NCBI RefSeq assembly: GCF_004295665.1
Contig: NZ_CP034759.1
Coordinates: 2,852,001-2,916,000, forward strand
Source: Litorilituus sediminis
GTDB lineage: Bacteria > Pseudomonadota > Gammaproteobacteria > Enterobacterales > Alteromonadaceae
Direction of reading: 5' to 3'
DNA length: 64,000 bases
The number at the start of each line of letters is the position of its first letter. Position 1 is the stretch's first letter. This document shows positions 19,782 through 29,511 of the stretch, piece by piece. A program made the translations under genes and the position numbers. Below the pieces are notes generated by a model, which worked only from the letters and a program-made list of their open reading frames with translations, had not been told where the DNA came from and ran no database searches.

Positions 19782-20591
19782 ATGATTAATATGCATGTAG
19801 AGTTTTACTCAGGGCATAAAGGTCAGTTATTTCGTTTAGTTCGCACGCCTGCGTCTGTTAACGGTCATTTACTATTTGTTGCGCCTCTATTTGAGCAGGC
19901 AAATAATACACGTCATATGGTTACTAAAGCTGCTATTGCCAGCTACGATAGTGGTTATCAAAGTATTGTCTTTGATCACTATGGCACAGGAGATAGTCAA
20001 GGTCAGTTGGCTGATGCCAGCTTGTCAGTTTGGCAACAAGATATCATCAAACAATTAGGTGAACTTAGGCAAGTATCAGACAAGCCGATAACATTATCTT
20101 TGTCTTTATCAGCAGCGCTGTTATTAACTGATGACATGTTAGCCATGGTTGATAGTGTGCAATTATGGCAACCTGAGTTAAACGGTAAACGTTTTGTCCA
20201 GCAATTTAAACGTTTAGCGCTTGCTAAAGATTTGCAGAAAGAAAAGTCTAACTCAAACGATACGTGTACAGGCTCATTAATGACTATTGCTGGCTATACC
20301 ATGACTCATTCCTTGCTTGATGAGTTAGCAAAGCAGGTGCTTGGCCACATATCTCAATGCCAAGCCGATGTTGAATGGCTTGAATGGCTTGCAGCCAATA
20401 CAGAGTTAACGCAAGGCAGGCAAAAGCAATACGATGCGCTACAGCAAGCTAGTGCCAAGCAAATACAGTTAACAACACTTAGCGATGAAAAGTTTTGGCT
20501 GGCGACTGAATTGCTAGTGTCACAGCAACTACTAACTTACTTGCATGGCGCTTTTGCTTTAAATGCTCAATGCGGAGCTGAATATGATTGA
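19782..20591 (+). CDS. Exosortase A system-associated hydrolase 2
   Basis: This 269-residue alpha/beta-hydrolase-like protein resembles the family found with exosortase A (hydrolase 2, ep2). The oxyanion region (LLFVAPLFEQANNTRHMV), the FDHYGTGDSQG turn and a likely nucleophile region LSLSLSAALLL fit the fold. There is no signal peptide. It starts 5 bp after the acyl carrier gene and overlaps hydrolase 1 by 8 bp, so the two hydrolases are translationally coupled. Its chemical reaction is unknown. The link to the exosortase system is from family co-occurrence and from this neighbourhood. Confidence 0.8.
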   Translation: MINMHVEFYSGHKGQLFRLVRTPASVNGHLLFVAPLFEQANNTRHMVTKAAIASYDSGYQSIVFDHYGTGDSQGQLADASLSVWQQDIIKQLGELRQVSDKPITLSLSLSAALLLTDDMLAMVDSVQLWQPELNGKRFVQQFKRLALAKDLQKEKSNSNDTCTGSLMTIAGYTMTHSLLDELAKQVLGHISQCQADVEWLEWLAANTELTQGRQKQYDALQQASAKQIQLTTLSDEKFWLATELLVSQQLLTYLHGAFALNAQCGAEYD

Positions 20592-21408
20592 ACAAGGTGT
20601 TGTTTTTTACAGTAGAAATAAGCAGTTAGTCGCAATAGAGCATCAAGCGCTTGAGAAAAGTAGCCAAGGCTTAGTACTTGTTGTTGGCGGTCCGCAAACC
20701 CGTGTTGGTAGTCATAGGTTATTTGTTCACCTTGCCAGAGCGTTGGCAAAGCAAGGAGTTCATGTCTTTCGTTTTGATTACACTGGCGCAGGTGATAGTG
20801 AAGGTGAGGTAACTCAATTTACCGATATTCAAGCAGACATTGATGCGGCGCTTAGCTGCTTTGCTAAACGTAATCCTGACATTAACGCCTTCTCGCTACT
20901 GGGGTTATGTGATGCCGCTTCGGCAATTTTGCTCTACTTAAAGCAAAAGCAAGACGCCCGTATTGAACGAGTATTTCTATTAAATCCTTGGGTTAGGCAA
21001 GAGCTTACTCAAGCCAAGATGTTTTTAGGCTCTTATTATCTTAAACGCTTAACAAGCTTAGATTTTTGGAAAAAGTTCTTTACCGGTAAAGTTAATGTCA
21101 CGCAGTCAGGTAAAGAAATAAAACAATACAGCAACATTGTTCGTTCAAGCTCAGCAACAAGCACCAGCTTTGTTGATGATATGCTACAAGGCTTAGTGAC
21201 GTTTAATGGCGATAGTCATATCATTCTTAGCGGTAATGATTTAACTGCTGATGAGTTTAGAGTGCTCTGTCAAAGTAATCATCATTGGCAAGATGCCGTA
21301 GCAAGCCGTTTAGTGCAGCAGCATACGGTAAAGTTAGCTGATCATACTTTTAGTCAGGCAGATGAAGAACAAAAGTTGCTATCACTAATAACAAATATTT
21401 TCGCTTAA
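20584..21408 (+). CDS. Exosortase A system-associated hydrolase 1
   Basis: This 274-residue alpha/beta hydrolase corresponds to the ep1 family of XrtA/PEP-CTERM loci. Features are LVLVVGGPQTRVGSHRLFVHLA, then FRFDYTGAGDSEGE and LLGLCDAASAILLY. The nucleophile elbow appears as G-L-C-D-A, with Cys109 in the place usually held by serine. The ATG at 20584 has a GGAG site six bases upstream; an ATG at 20563 would add seven residues. It overlaps the end of hydrolase 2. The C-terminal histidine of the triad could be in LADHTFSQADEEQ. Substrate unknown. Confidence 0.82.
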   Translation: MIEQGVVFYSRNKQLVAIEHQALEKSSQGLVLVVGGPQTRVGSHRLFVHLARALAKQGVHVFRFDYTGAGDSEGEVTQFTDIQADIDAALSCFAKRNPDINAFSLLGLCDAASAILLYLKQKQDARIERVFLLNPWVRQELTQAKMFLGSYYLKRLTSLDFWKKFFTGKVNVTQSGKEIKQYSNIVRSSSATSTSFVDDMLQGLVTFNGDSHIILSGNDLTADEFRVLCQSNHHWQDAVASRLVQQHTVKLADHTFSQADEEQKLLSLITNIFA

Positions 21409-21519
21409 ATTTTGCTCTGTAATGGTGAAATTAAGTTAAAAATGTTACTTCTGAGTTAATTTGATTTACAATTGCAATCATCGACTAAATTTTAACTACA
21501 GCACCTTTAAGGATAAAAA

Positions 21520-23814
21520 ATGAAAATAGGGATTATTGTTGGTACTAGGCCAGAAATAATCAAAATGGCACCTGTCATTCGAGAGTGTCAAAATCGTGGA
21601 ATAGCCTACTTTATCATTCATTCAAATCAGCATTATTCTGAAGAGATGGACAGTATTTTCTTTAAGGAGCTAAATTTACCTCTACCTGATTATAACCTTG
21701 GTGTTGGCTCGGGTTTGCATAGCAATCAAACCGGTAATATTCTTATTAAAATGGAGCCGATATTATTAGAAGAAAAGCCAGATGTGGTTTTAGTTCAAGG
21801 GGATACAAATACAGTTTTAGCTGGTGCTTTAGCCGCGTCAAAACTAGGTATTAAAGTCGGCCATATAGAAGCAGGTTTACGTAGCTATGATAGAGCTATG
21901 CCGGAAGAAACCAACCGTATTTTAACTGACCATATGAGTGAGTACTTATTTGCGGTTGGTCCTAATCAGCATGCTATTTTGGCAAAAGAAGGTATAGACA
22001 GCGATAAAATCTTTACTGTTGGTAATACGGTATCAGACTCTTTATTTCAACATTTAGAGATTTCTGCCAATACCAGCTCAATTTTGGCTGATTTATCACT
22101 TGAGCCAGGTAACTTTTTCTTGGTTACCGCTCATAGAGCGTCGAATGTCGATGTTTCTGCTAACTTAATGGAATTATTAGCCTTATTCGATAAGTTACAT
22201 GCTAAATATAGTCAAACCATTGTGTGGCCAATTCATCCGAGAACGCAGGCAAAATTAAAAGAGTTTGGCATTGAGCTTCCTAGCTACTTAAAGCTAATTC
22301 CTCCAGTTGGCTATATGGATTTTATCCAACTACAAAAACATGCACAGCTTATTTTAACTGACTCTGGCGGTATTCAAGAGGAAGCCTGTTTACTTGGCGT
22401 ACCTTGTATTACCTTACGTGAAAATACTGAAAGACCCGAGTCTATTGAAGTAGGCGCAAATGTATTAGTGGGTCGCGATGCTGATAAAGCATTGGCAGCT
22501 GCAGATAAATGGTTATCAGTGTTAGCTAATGGTGAGAAGTTATCGTGGAATAATCCTTTTGGTGACGGCCATGTCGCTGAACTTATTCTAGACATTATTA
22601 CTAGCTCTACACCCAATACTTTAGCACAAGAAATTATCGCTAAAAATGAAACCATTGCCGTTGTTGGCATGGGTTATATGGGCTTACCGATTGCCAGCTT
22701 GCTTGCTGAAGCAGGTTATAAGGTTACAGGTGTTGATTTAAATAGTGAAAAGGTGGCGGCAATTAATGCGGCGCAATGTCCGTTTGATGAAGCAGGTTTG
22801 CCTGAGTTAATTAGTAAAGTTGTCGGGCAAGGCTTTTTAAGCGCAAGTACTGAAATTCCATCAAGTGATACCTATTTAGTTGCTGTACCCACACCTCATA
22901 AAGGTAATAGCTGTGATCGCAGTTATGTGTTCAGTGCGGTAGATGCTATCGCAAAAGTTGCTAAAGACGGTCAAACCGTGATTGTCGAGTCGACTATTTC
23001 ACCGCAAACAAGTTTAGCTGTTGCACAAAGATTTGAACAAGCAGGTTTAGCGATTGATGTTGTTCACTGTCCGGAAAGAGCCATTCCTGGGCAAACATTG
23101 CATGAGTTGGTTCATAATGATCGCATTATTGGCGCAACAAGTGCTAAGGCACAGCAAAAAGTAAAAACAATTTACCAAAGCTTTGTTAAAGGCGAGGTAT
23201 TTTTAACTAATCTTACAACGGCAGAGTGCATTAAGCTGGTTGAGAATACTTCACGAGATGTGGGCATTGCTTTTGCCAATGAGTTATCGGAAATTTGTAA
23301 AGAGCTTGATGTTGACGTTTATGAAGTGATTCGTTTAGCGAACCGTCACCCAAGGGTTAATGTATTAACGCCTGGCCCAGGTGTTGGTGGTCATTGTATT
23401 CCTATTGACCCTTGGTTCTTAGTTGAAAATACCAAAGCCGGTGAATTTGTTCGCTTAGCACGTGAAATTAATGATAATCGACCTGCTATTGTAGCTAAAC
23501 AAACGCTTGATTTATTAGCAAGTTCTATTGGCTCAACTGAGCTTAAGCATAAGAAAGTGGGTATTTTGGGTGTTGCCTATAAGGCCAATGTTGATGACTG
23601 TCGTGAATCTCCGGCAGACGCAATATTGAGTTATTTTGAACAACAAGGTTTAGCTGTAGGCTATCACGATCCTTTTGTGCAAAGTTGGCAATGTACAAAA
23701 TATGACACGATTGCTGATATCGACAATTGGGCCGATGTCTTAATATTGGTTACAGACCATGAGTGTTATAGTAACTTATCAGTGAATACGCCGCTGCTAA
23801 ATACTCGAGCATAG
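21520..23814 (+). CDS. Fused UDP-GlcNAc 2-epimerase / UDP-ManNAc dehydrogenase (WecB-WecC)
   Basis: One frame of 764 residues joins two consecutive enzymes of UDP-ManNAcA synthesis. Residues 1 to about 370 are a WecB-type non-hydrolysing epimerase (VGTRPEIIKMAPVI, HIEAGLRSYDRAMPEETNR, TDSGGIQEEACLLGVPC). After a short linker, residues ~378-764 are a WecC-type NAD-dependent dehydrogenase. It has the Rossmann loop VVGMGYMGLP (~382), STISPQTS, and PGVGGHCIPIDPWF with the catalytic Cys near 626. The dehydrogenase end is slightly short. E. coli encodes these enzymes separately (about 376 and 420 residues). The product would supply an acidic sugar for a surface polymer, in line with the exosortase-associated neighbours. 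Confidence 0.92.
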   Translation: MKIGIIVGTRPEIIKMAPVIRECQNRGIAYFIIHSNQHYSEEMDSIFFKELNLPLPDYNLGVGSGLHSNQTGNILIKMEPILLEEKPDVVLVQGDTNTVLAGALAASKLGIKVGHIEAGLRSYDRAMPEETNRILTDHMSEYLFAVGPNQHAILAKEGIDSDKIFTVGNTVSDSLFQHLEISANTSSILADLSLEPGNFFLVTAHRASNVDVSANLMELLALFDKLHAKYSQTIVWPIHPRTQAKLKEFGIELPSYLKLIPPVGYMDFIQLQKHAQLILTDSGGIQEEACLLGVPCITLRENTERPESIEVGANVLVGRDADKALAAADKWLSVLANGEKLSWNNPFGDGHVAELILDIITSSTPNTLAQEIIAKNETIAVVGMGYMGLPIASLLAEAGYKVTGVDLNSEKVAAINAAQCPFDEAGLPELISKVVGQGFLSASTEIPSSDTYLVAVPTPHKGNSCDRSYVFSAVDAIAKVAKDGQTVIVESTISPQTSLAVAQRFEQAGLAIDVVHCPERAIPGQTLHELVHNDRIIGATSAKAQQKVKTIYQSFVKGEVFLTNLTTAECIKLVENTSRDVGIAFANELSEICKELDVDVYEVIRLANRHPRVNVLTPGPGVGGHCIPIDPWFLVENTKAGEFVRLAREINDNRPAIVAKQTLDLLASSIGSTELKHKKVGILGVAYKANVDDCRESPADAILSYFEQQGLAVGYHDPFVQSWQCTKYDTIADIDNWADVLILVTDHECYSNLSVNTPLLNTRA

Positions 23815-23820
23815 CGATAA

Positions 23821-23850
23821 AGCCCACTAATGAAACTAGTGGGCTTTTTG
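23821..23850 (+). terminator. Intrinsic terminator after the WecB-WecC fusion gene
   Basis: Arms AGCCCACTA (23821-23829) and TAGTGGGCT (23837-23845) with a 7-nt loop are followed by a T-run. This separates the fusion gene from the first prsT gene. Confidence 0.9.
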
Positions 23851-23930
23851 TTATTTATCATCTTATAATTGATAATTAAAATAAAAGAAAGTAAAAGAAA
23901 CTAAGAGCATAATTACTAAGGAAAAGTAGA

Positions 23931-26675
23931 ATGAAATTTGTTAAAGCATCAGTGTGTTTAAGTGTGCTATTAGCCTTATCTGCCTGTAGTGAAAAAGAAA
24001 CGGTAGAAGGTCATCTTAGTAATGCCAAAACATATTTATCAGAAAATAAAGTGAATGAAGGCGTTATAGAACTAAAAAATGCAATTAAGCTTGATACAAA
24101 AAATGCTGAGGCACGATTTCTACTAGGTAAGCTGTATTTAGAATTAGGTGATGGTTTAGCCGCAGTGAAAGAATTAGAGCGCGCTAGAACATTGAAGTAT
24201 GCTGACAATAAAGTGTTACCACTGTTAGCAAGAGCCTATATTTTAACAGATGCAGATGCAGACGTTTTGGCATTAACTGATGCAGCTCAAGTGCTTTCCT
24301 CTGTTGAGCAAAGCCAGTATTTTGCTTATAAAACCTTAGCTGCTCTGCGCTTAGAAGATATACCGCTAGCCAAAGCAAGTGCCGAAATTGCTAACGATGC
24401 TAATGAGCAAGGCGTTTATGCCATGTTAGCTCAAGCTTATGTGCAACTGGCAGAGAATAACTTTGAACAAGCACAAACCTTAGTCACCCGCATTTTAACC
24501 ATTGATAGTAATTTGCCAGATGTACTTATGCTACAAGGGCAAGTGGCTACGCTAATGAAAAATTATCTCTTAGCCAGTGAGAGCTTTAAACAATACCAAC
24601 AGCTACAACCTCGTTCTGGTGTGGTGCAGTTATTGTTAGCGGACGCTTTATTAAAAGCGGGAGAGTACCTAGAAGCGGAGAAATATGCTGATGCCATTCT
24701 TGCCAGTATAAGCGGTCAGCCATTTGCGCATTATATTAAAGCCATGGCACGCTTTCAGCAGCAAGACTATAAAAAGGCCAGTGAACATGCTGAGCAAGCG
24801 CTATCAGCAGATTTTAATCAGTTTAATTTGAAGTTAGTCGCTGGCGCTAGTGCTTTTCATTTGAAAAACTGGGAACAAAGTCATCATCACTTATCAACCA
24901 TTGTCAATTATTTACCTACAGAGCATCAAGCAAGACGAATGTTGGCTGTAAGTCAGTTAGAACTTGGTTTAGTGGATGAAATCAGCGCTACCTTAGGTGA
25001 TTTTGATGCTGAGAATGAAGATGATGTACAGTTTCTTTCTTCGGTTAGCTTTAAGTTATTAGAGCTAGGGGCAACGAATGAAGCTAAAAAGCTAATTGAA
25101 CGTAGTAATCAGCTAGCACAGCCAGATGCTAATCAAAATGCTAGGCAAGGTATTTTGAAGTTGATGATGAACGATCCTTCAGGTATTCAAGATTTAAAAG
25201 ATGCTGTACAGCTAAACCCTGAGTTTATAGAGGCAGAGTTAGCTTTAGCTTTTGCCGCTTTACAAGCGAATGATATTGAACAAGCCAAAACTATTGCTAA
25301 TAAGTGGCAAGAGAAGTACCCAGAAAAAGCTGGAGGCTTTAACTTGATGGCTAGTATTCATATTAAGCTTGAGGAGTTTCAACAAGCTGAGCAGCAGTTA
25401 CAAAAAAGTTTAGCAATAGAAGAAAACAATGTTTTTGCGATAACGGAGCAGTTAAGAATAGCTCGTTTGCAAAAAAATGAAACCTTAAGTAAAGAGCGTG
25501 CTGAGCAAGCTATCGCCTTGTACCCATACAATAACAAGGTTCTTAGACATTACTTTGGAATATATAAAAATGAACAGGCGCTAGAAAAATTAGCTGATGC
25601 TTATAACCAAGATAAAAAGAATATTCCAAAGGCGATGCTCTATAGTGAGGCATTGATTGTTTTGAGCGAACTTAACAAGGCGATAAGCGTTTTACAGGCT
25701 TTTGAGCATGAGAGTAAGCTGCCTAAACGTTATTGGCAATTGTTGTCTTTGGTTTATCGACAAAAACAAGATGCCAGTCAGGTGCAATCCACGTTTGAAA
25801 AATGGCTAAAAGCTAATCCATACCATATCGAACCTGTAGTTTTATTGGCAGATTTTTATGCCGGACAAAGAAAGTTTGATCGTGGCTTAATCGTCGTGAA
25901 TAGAGCGTTTGATTATCACCCTGATAATTTAATATTACAGTTAGTGAAAATGCAGCTGCTATTAAATAGCAAACAAATAGAACAAGCTAAGCAAAGTTAC
26001 AATAAACTAGCACTGACAGATATTAATGATAATTTGAAGAAAGGTTTGTTAGGCCGCATTATGCTGCTAGAGCGAAAGTATACTCAAGCAGTGCCTAAGT
26101 TAGAAAGCTTTTATACTGCTTATCCTAGCAGTCAGAATGCCGTGTATTTAACTGCCGCTTACCTTGGTGATAATGACAAAGGTAAAGCCGTTCAGGTACT
26201 GGAAAAGCATTTACAAAAAGAGCCAGAAAATGCACGTATAAAAACTATGTTAGCAGGGCTTTATTTAGATAATGATAAAAACAAGGCCATATCTGCATAT
26301 ACTGAAATTGCCAAACAACAGCCACGCAATGTTGTTGCCAATAATAACTTGGCTTGGTTATATTTAGAGCAAGGAGAGGTTGATAAAGCATTTGAGCATG
26401 CTGAAAAAGCGATGGAGCTAGCGCCACAGATTGCTAATGTTGTCGATACCTATGGCAAGATCTTGCTGAAAAAAGGTGATAAACGTGCAGCATTGAAGCA
26501 AGCGACCCGAGCAAATGAGCTGGCTAATGGTAAGGATGTTGATATTGAACTTAACTATATTGAAGCTTTGATAGCTAATAGCCGTAACAATGAAGCTAAA
26601 ACCTTATTAAGTGCGCTACAGCCAAAAACAAATGCCCAGCAAGAGAAAAAAGATGCTTTGCTCGCTAAGCTGTAA
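23931..26675 (+). CDS. prsT: PrsT-type TPR lipoprotein, exosortase-A system (copy 1)
   Basis: This 914-residue lipoprotein (lipobox LSAC, Cys19) is built almost entirely of tetratricopeptide repeats. These begin at residue ~28 with HLSNAKTYLSENKVNEGVIE and continue to the C-terminus. It fits the XrtA/PEP-CTERM system TPR family PrsT, whose members are ~900 residues and lie in the same loci. It is probably an outer-membrane or periplasmic scaffold for polymer export or for PEP-CTERM protein handling; this role is inferred. An AAGGA site precedes the ATG. It is followed by a strong terminator and then by a diverged second copy, so each copy is probably transcribed separately. Confidence 0.85.
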   Translation: MKFVKASVCLSVLLALSACSEKETVEGHLSNAKTYLSENKVNEGVIELKNAIKLDTKNAEARFLLGKLYLELGDGLAAVKELERARTLKYADNKVLPLLARAYILTDADADVLALTDAAQVLSSVEQSQYFAYKTLAALRLEDIPLAKASAEIANDANEQGVYAMLAQAYVQLAENNFEQAQTLVTRILTIDSNLPDVLMLQGQVATLMKNYLLASESFKQYQQLQPRSGVVQLLLADALLKAGEYLEAEKYADAILASISGQPFAHYIKAMARFQQQDYKKASEHAEQALSADFNQFNLKLVAGASAFHLKNWEQSHHHLSTIVNYLPTEHQARRMLAVSQLELGLVDEISATLGDFDAENEDDVQFLSSVSFKLLELGATNEAKKLIERSNQLAQPDANQNARQGILKLMMNDPSGIQDLKDAVQLNPEFIEAELALAFAALQANDIEQAKTIANKWQEKYPEKAGGFNLMASIHIKLEEFQQAEQQLQKSLAIEENNVFAITEQLRIARLQKNETLSKERAEQAIALYPYNNKVLRHYFGIYKNEQALEKLADAYNQDKKNIPKAMLYSEALIVLSELNKAISVLQAFEHESKLPKRYWQLLSLVYRQKQDASQVQSTFEKWLKANPYHIEPVVLLADFYAGQRKFDRGLIVVNRAFDYHPDNLILQLVKMQLLLNSKQIEQAKQSYNKLALTDINDNLKKGLLGRIMLLERKYTQAVPKLESFYTAYPSSQNAVYLTAAYLGDNDKGKAVQVLEKHLQKEPENARIKTMLAGLYLDNDKNKAISAYTEIAKQQPRNVVANNNLAWLYLEQGEVDKAFEHAEKAMELAPQIANVVDTYGKILLKKGDKRAALKQATRANELANGKDVDIELNYIEALIANSRNNEAKTLLSALQPKTNAQQEKKDALLAKL

Positions 26676-26689
26676 ACTATAAAGATGTT

Positions 26690-26719
26690 AAAAAGGGGCT
26701 AGTTATTTAGCCCCTTTTT
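26690..26719 (+). terminator. Intrinsic terminator between the two prsT genes
   Basis: Twelve-bp arms (26690-26701 and 26708-26719) with GGGGCTA/TAGCCCC at the core and A/T tails give a bidirectional intrinsic terminator signature. Confidence 0.9.
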
Positions 26720-26778
26720 AATGTTAAACTTGCCGTTATCCCCCCGAATTATAATTACCGTTAAAAGGAATTGATTTG

Positions 26779-29406
26779 ATGAGAGTATCTGTAATTAGTT
26801 TAGCTATTGCCTTAGCTATTTCTGTGAGTGCCTGTTCAGAAAAGCAATCAGTAGAACAATATATTGCTAGTGGCCAAACACATATCGCAGCAGGTGATTA
26901 TGCGAGTGCAATTATAGAGTTCAAAAATGCGGTAAAGCTAGATAGTAAAAGTGCGGCTGCGCGCTTAGCATTGGCAAAAGCATATATGGAGCAAGGTAAC
27001 TTTGTTTTTGCTGAAAAAGAGTTGCAACGAGCGATGAGCCTAGGGCTGGAATCATCAGCCGTTATCCCGCTATTATTTAAAGCCCAAGTAAAGCTTAATA
27101 ACACTGAAGACGTTGCTAAGTTATTTGCGCTTAGTGATGACTTGCCAGATCAAGACTATATTAAAATTCTAACTTATGCAGGTATTAGTGCCTTATCAAA
27201 TAAACAGCCTGAGCAAGCGTTAGATTATTTTGCACAAGCCGTCTCTATCAATGCTAATAGTGACTATGGCAAGCTTGCAAAAGCTTATTCGCTGTACAGT
27301 GACAAGCAGTATACCAAGGTGTTCCCTGTTATTAATTCGCTTATTAATCAACATGGTGAAATGGCAGAAGCCTTCTTGCTTCAAGGTCATGCTTATTATG
27401 CCAGTGGTGATTACGAGCAGGCGGTTAAGGCTTTTTCTCTTTATATTGAAGACTTACCGTTTGATCATACCGTTAAATTTTTTAAAGCGCAGAGTTTAAT
27501 AAAAGCTAAGCAGTATCAGTTGGCAAATGACTATGTAGCTGAGTTGCTGGCTGTTTTTCCCGAGTCACCTACAGCGCTGCTATACAAAGCTCAAATCGAG
27601 TTTCAACATAAGAACTTCGCTGAAGCGAGAACCTTTGCAGATAAAGTTTTTGTTCAAAAAAGTGATGATATTTTTGCAAGAATTATTGCAGGTGTAAGTT
27701 CATACCATTTAAATGATATTGAGCAAACATATGCACATTTGAATGTTGTTGAGCATAAGTTTTCAGCGGATCATCCAATTACTAAGTTATTATTGATTAC
27801 TCGATTTAAATTGGGTTATGAAACCAAGCAGAATGTACAGTTAAATGAGCTTGAAGGTTTTAGGTTTGAAGATATTGCTTTGCTGGATGACCTAGCAAAA
27901 AACAGTGAAATGTCTGCTATCAAAGAACAAGAAGCGATACGCCTAGCCAATGAAGGTTTAAGCATGCTAGCTAGTGATAATAAAGCTGGTATAGCACTTA
28001 TTGAAAATGCTAGTTTATTAACGCTGCAACTATCAGATGTTGACCTACGATTAGCGCTAGAATACATAAAACTTGCTGAATATGATAAAGCAGCGGAGAT
28101 CGCAGAACGTTTTCAAGCTCAGGAAGATGATGCACATTTAGCAGACAAGATTTATGGTCATATCCATATCGCTAAGCAAAAGCCTGAATTGGCTATTGAA
28201 AAATTTAAGCAAAGCTTAGTATCTAAACCAAGTGATATTGGTAGCATATATAGCTTAGTACAACTTTTTATTCATACCGAGCAATACGAATCTGCTTTTA
28301 TGCAATTGCATGATTTATTAAAGTTTTCACCAAACCATAAAGGTGGTTTGGCTGCTTTGATAGAATTATCTACGGTAGCTGATTATGCGGAAAAGACTAT
28401 TCACTATCTTGAGACTTTACCTGATGAAAAAACCATAGAGCAAATCATCACCTTAGCTCAAATATATAAACATAATAATCAATTGGATAAAGCACAAAGC
28501 GTATTAAAAGCTAAAGCTGAAAACCTTGCTACAACGCCAGCGTATTGGTTAATTTTGGGTGATAATTATCTAGAACAAAAAGCATTCAATCTTGCTAACA
28601 AAGCTTATGCATCAGGGTTAGTGCTCGATAATTCTCATTACATTTTGAATCTACGTTATATGAGTAGTTTTGAAATGCTCAATAATATCGAACAAGCATT
28701 TCAGGTAAGTCAGCAATTGCTTGAATTTTACCCAGAGAATACTCGAGCATTAATTTTATATGCTTATTTTGCCAGTCAGAGTAAGCAAGTGGCACAAGCG
28801 AAAAATGTATTAACAACATTACAAGAGCAGAAAGTACAGCACAGCTTACTTGATGCCGCATCGGGTGATATAGCACTATATGAGCGAGATTATGCTAAGG
28901 CCATAGAGTCATATGCCTCTTTGTATGAGGGCGAAGCAAATGGCGTTAATGCCGTTAGATTGGCAAGGGCATTGAAGTTTAATGGCCAAGCGCAAGAAGC
29001 TGTAGCACTACTTGAAGAATATTTAGTGCGTCAGCCTAGCGATGTCAAAATACGTTTATTGTTAATTGAGTTATTCAGTAATGAGCAAAGAGCTGAGAAG
29101 GTAAAACACTACCAGATACTGCATGATTTTTTACCTAAAGATCCTTTAATTCTTAATAACTTGGCGTGGAATCAATATAAGTTAGGGCAAATGACTCAAG
29201 CACTAGAAAACATAGGGAAAGCCTATAAAGTACAGCCTGAGAATTCTGCTATTTTAGCGAGTTATGGCGTGATTTTATCTGAAGACAAGCAATATAAGCA
29301 GGCTATTGACTATTTACAGCGGGCGATTGCGGCGGGTTCACAGGATAAAGCAGTGAAAGATCACCTAGATAGTGCCTTAAAGCACCTTGAGCATTCGCAA
29401 AATTAA
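26779..29406 (+). CDS. prsT: PrsT-type TPR lipoprotein, exosortase-A system (copy 2)
   Basis: This is a second TPR lipoprotein of 875 residues (lipobox VSAC) with the same layout as the gene before it. It opens with SEKQSVEQYIASGQTHIAAG, against SEKETVEGHLSNAKTYLSEN in copy 1, and ends in the same type of repeat. The two are clearly paralogous but diverged over most of their length, so the duplication is old. The ATG at 26779 is chosen because AAAAGGA lies about nine bases upstream; a TTG at 26776 is in frame. It is followed 196 bp later by a PEP-CTERM substrate gene with its own sigma-54 promoter. Confidence 0.83.
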   Translation: MRVSVISLAIALAISVSACSEKQSVEQYIASGQTHIAAGDYASAIIEFKNAVKLDSKSAAARLALAKAYMEQGNFVFAEKELQRAMSLGLESSAVIPLLFKAQVKLNNTEDVAKLFALSDDLPDQDYIKILTYAGISALSNKQPEQALDYFAQAVSINANSDYGKLAKAYSLYSDKQYTKVFPVINSLINQHGEMAEAFLLQGHAYYASGDYEQAVKAFSLYIEDLPFDHTVKFFKAQSLIKAKQYQLANDYVAELLAVFPESPTALLYKAQIEFQHKNFAEARTFADKVFVQKSDDIFARIIAGVSSYHLNDIEQTYAHLNVVEHKFSADHPITKLLLITRFKLGYETKQNVQLNELEGFRFEDIALLDDLAKNSEMSAIKEQEAIRLANEGLSMLASDNKAGIALIENASLLTLQLSDVDLRLALEYIKLAEYDKAAEIAERFQAQEDDAHLADKIYGHIHIAKQKPELAIEKFKQSLVSKPSDIGSIYSLVQLFIHTEQYESAFMQLHDLLKFSPNHKGGLAALIELSTVADYAEKTIHYLETLPDEKTIEQIITLAQIYKHNNQLDKAQSVLKAKAENLATTPAYWLILGDNYLEQKAFNLANKAYASGLVLDNSHYILNLRYMSSFEMLNNIEQAFQVSQQLLEFYPENTRALILYAYFASQSKQVAQAKNVLTTLQEQKVQHSLLDAASGDIALYERDYAKAIESYASLYEGEANGVNAVRLARALKFNGQAQEAVALLEEYLVRQPSDVKIRLLLIELFSNEQRAEKVKHYQILHDFLPKDPLILNNLAWNQYKLGQMTQALENIGKAYKVQPENSAILASYGVILSEDKQYKQAIDYLQRAIAAGSQDKAVKDHLDSALKHLEHSQN

Positions 29407-29511
29407 CTCAGTATAATTTGCACTTTAGTGTTGTCAGACTATTTTACACCTTTGATAAGTAGATGACTTTGTTTTTTATTAAGATGTTGTTTTGCTGGTG
29501 TTTTTTAATGT

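Noticed and set aside
22600-22680. WecB-WecC fusion as a frameshift or lost-stop artefact
   Set aside because: The frame is continuous across a short plausible linker with no stop or start signals, so a real fusion is the simpler reading, though relatives should be checked.
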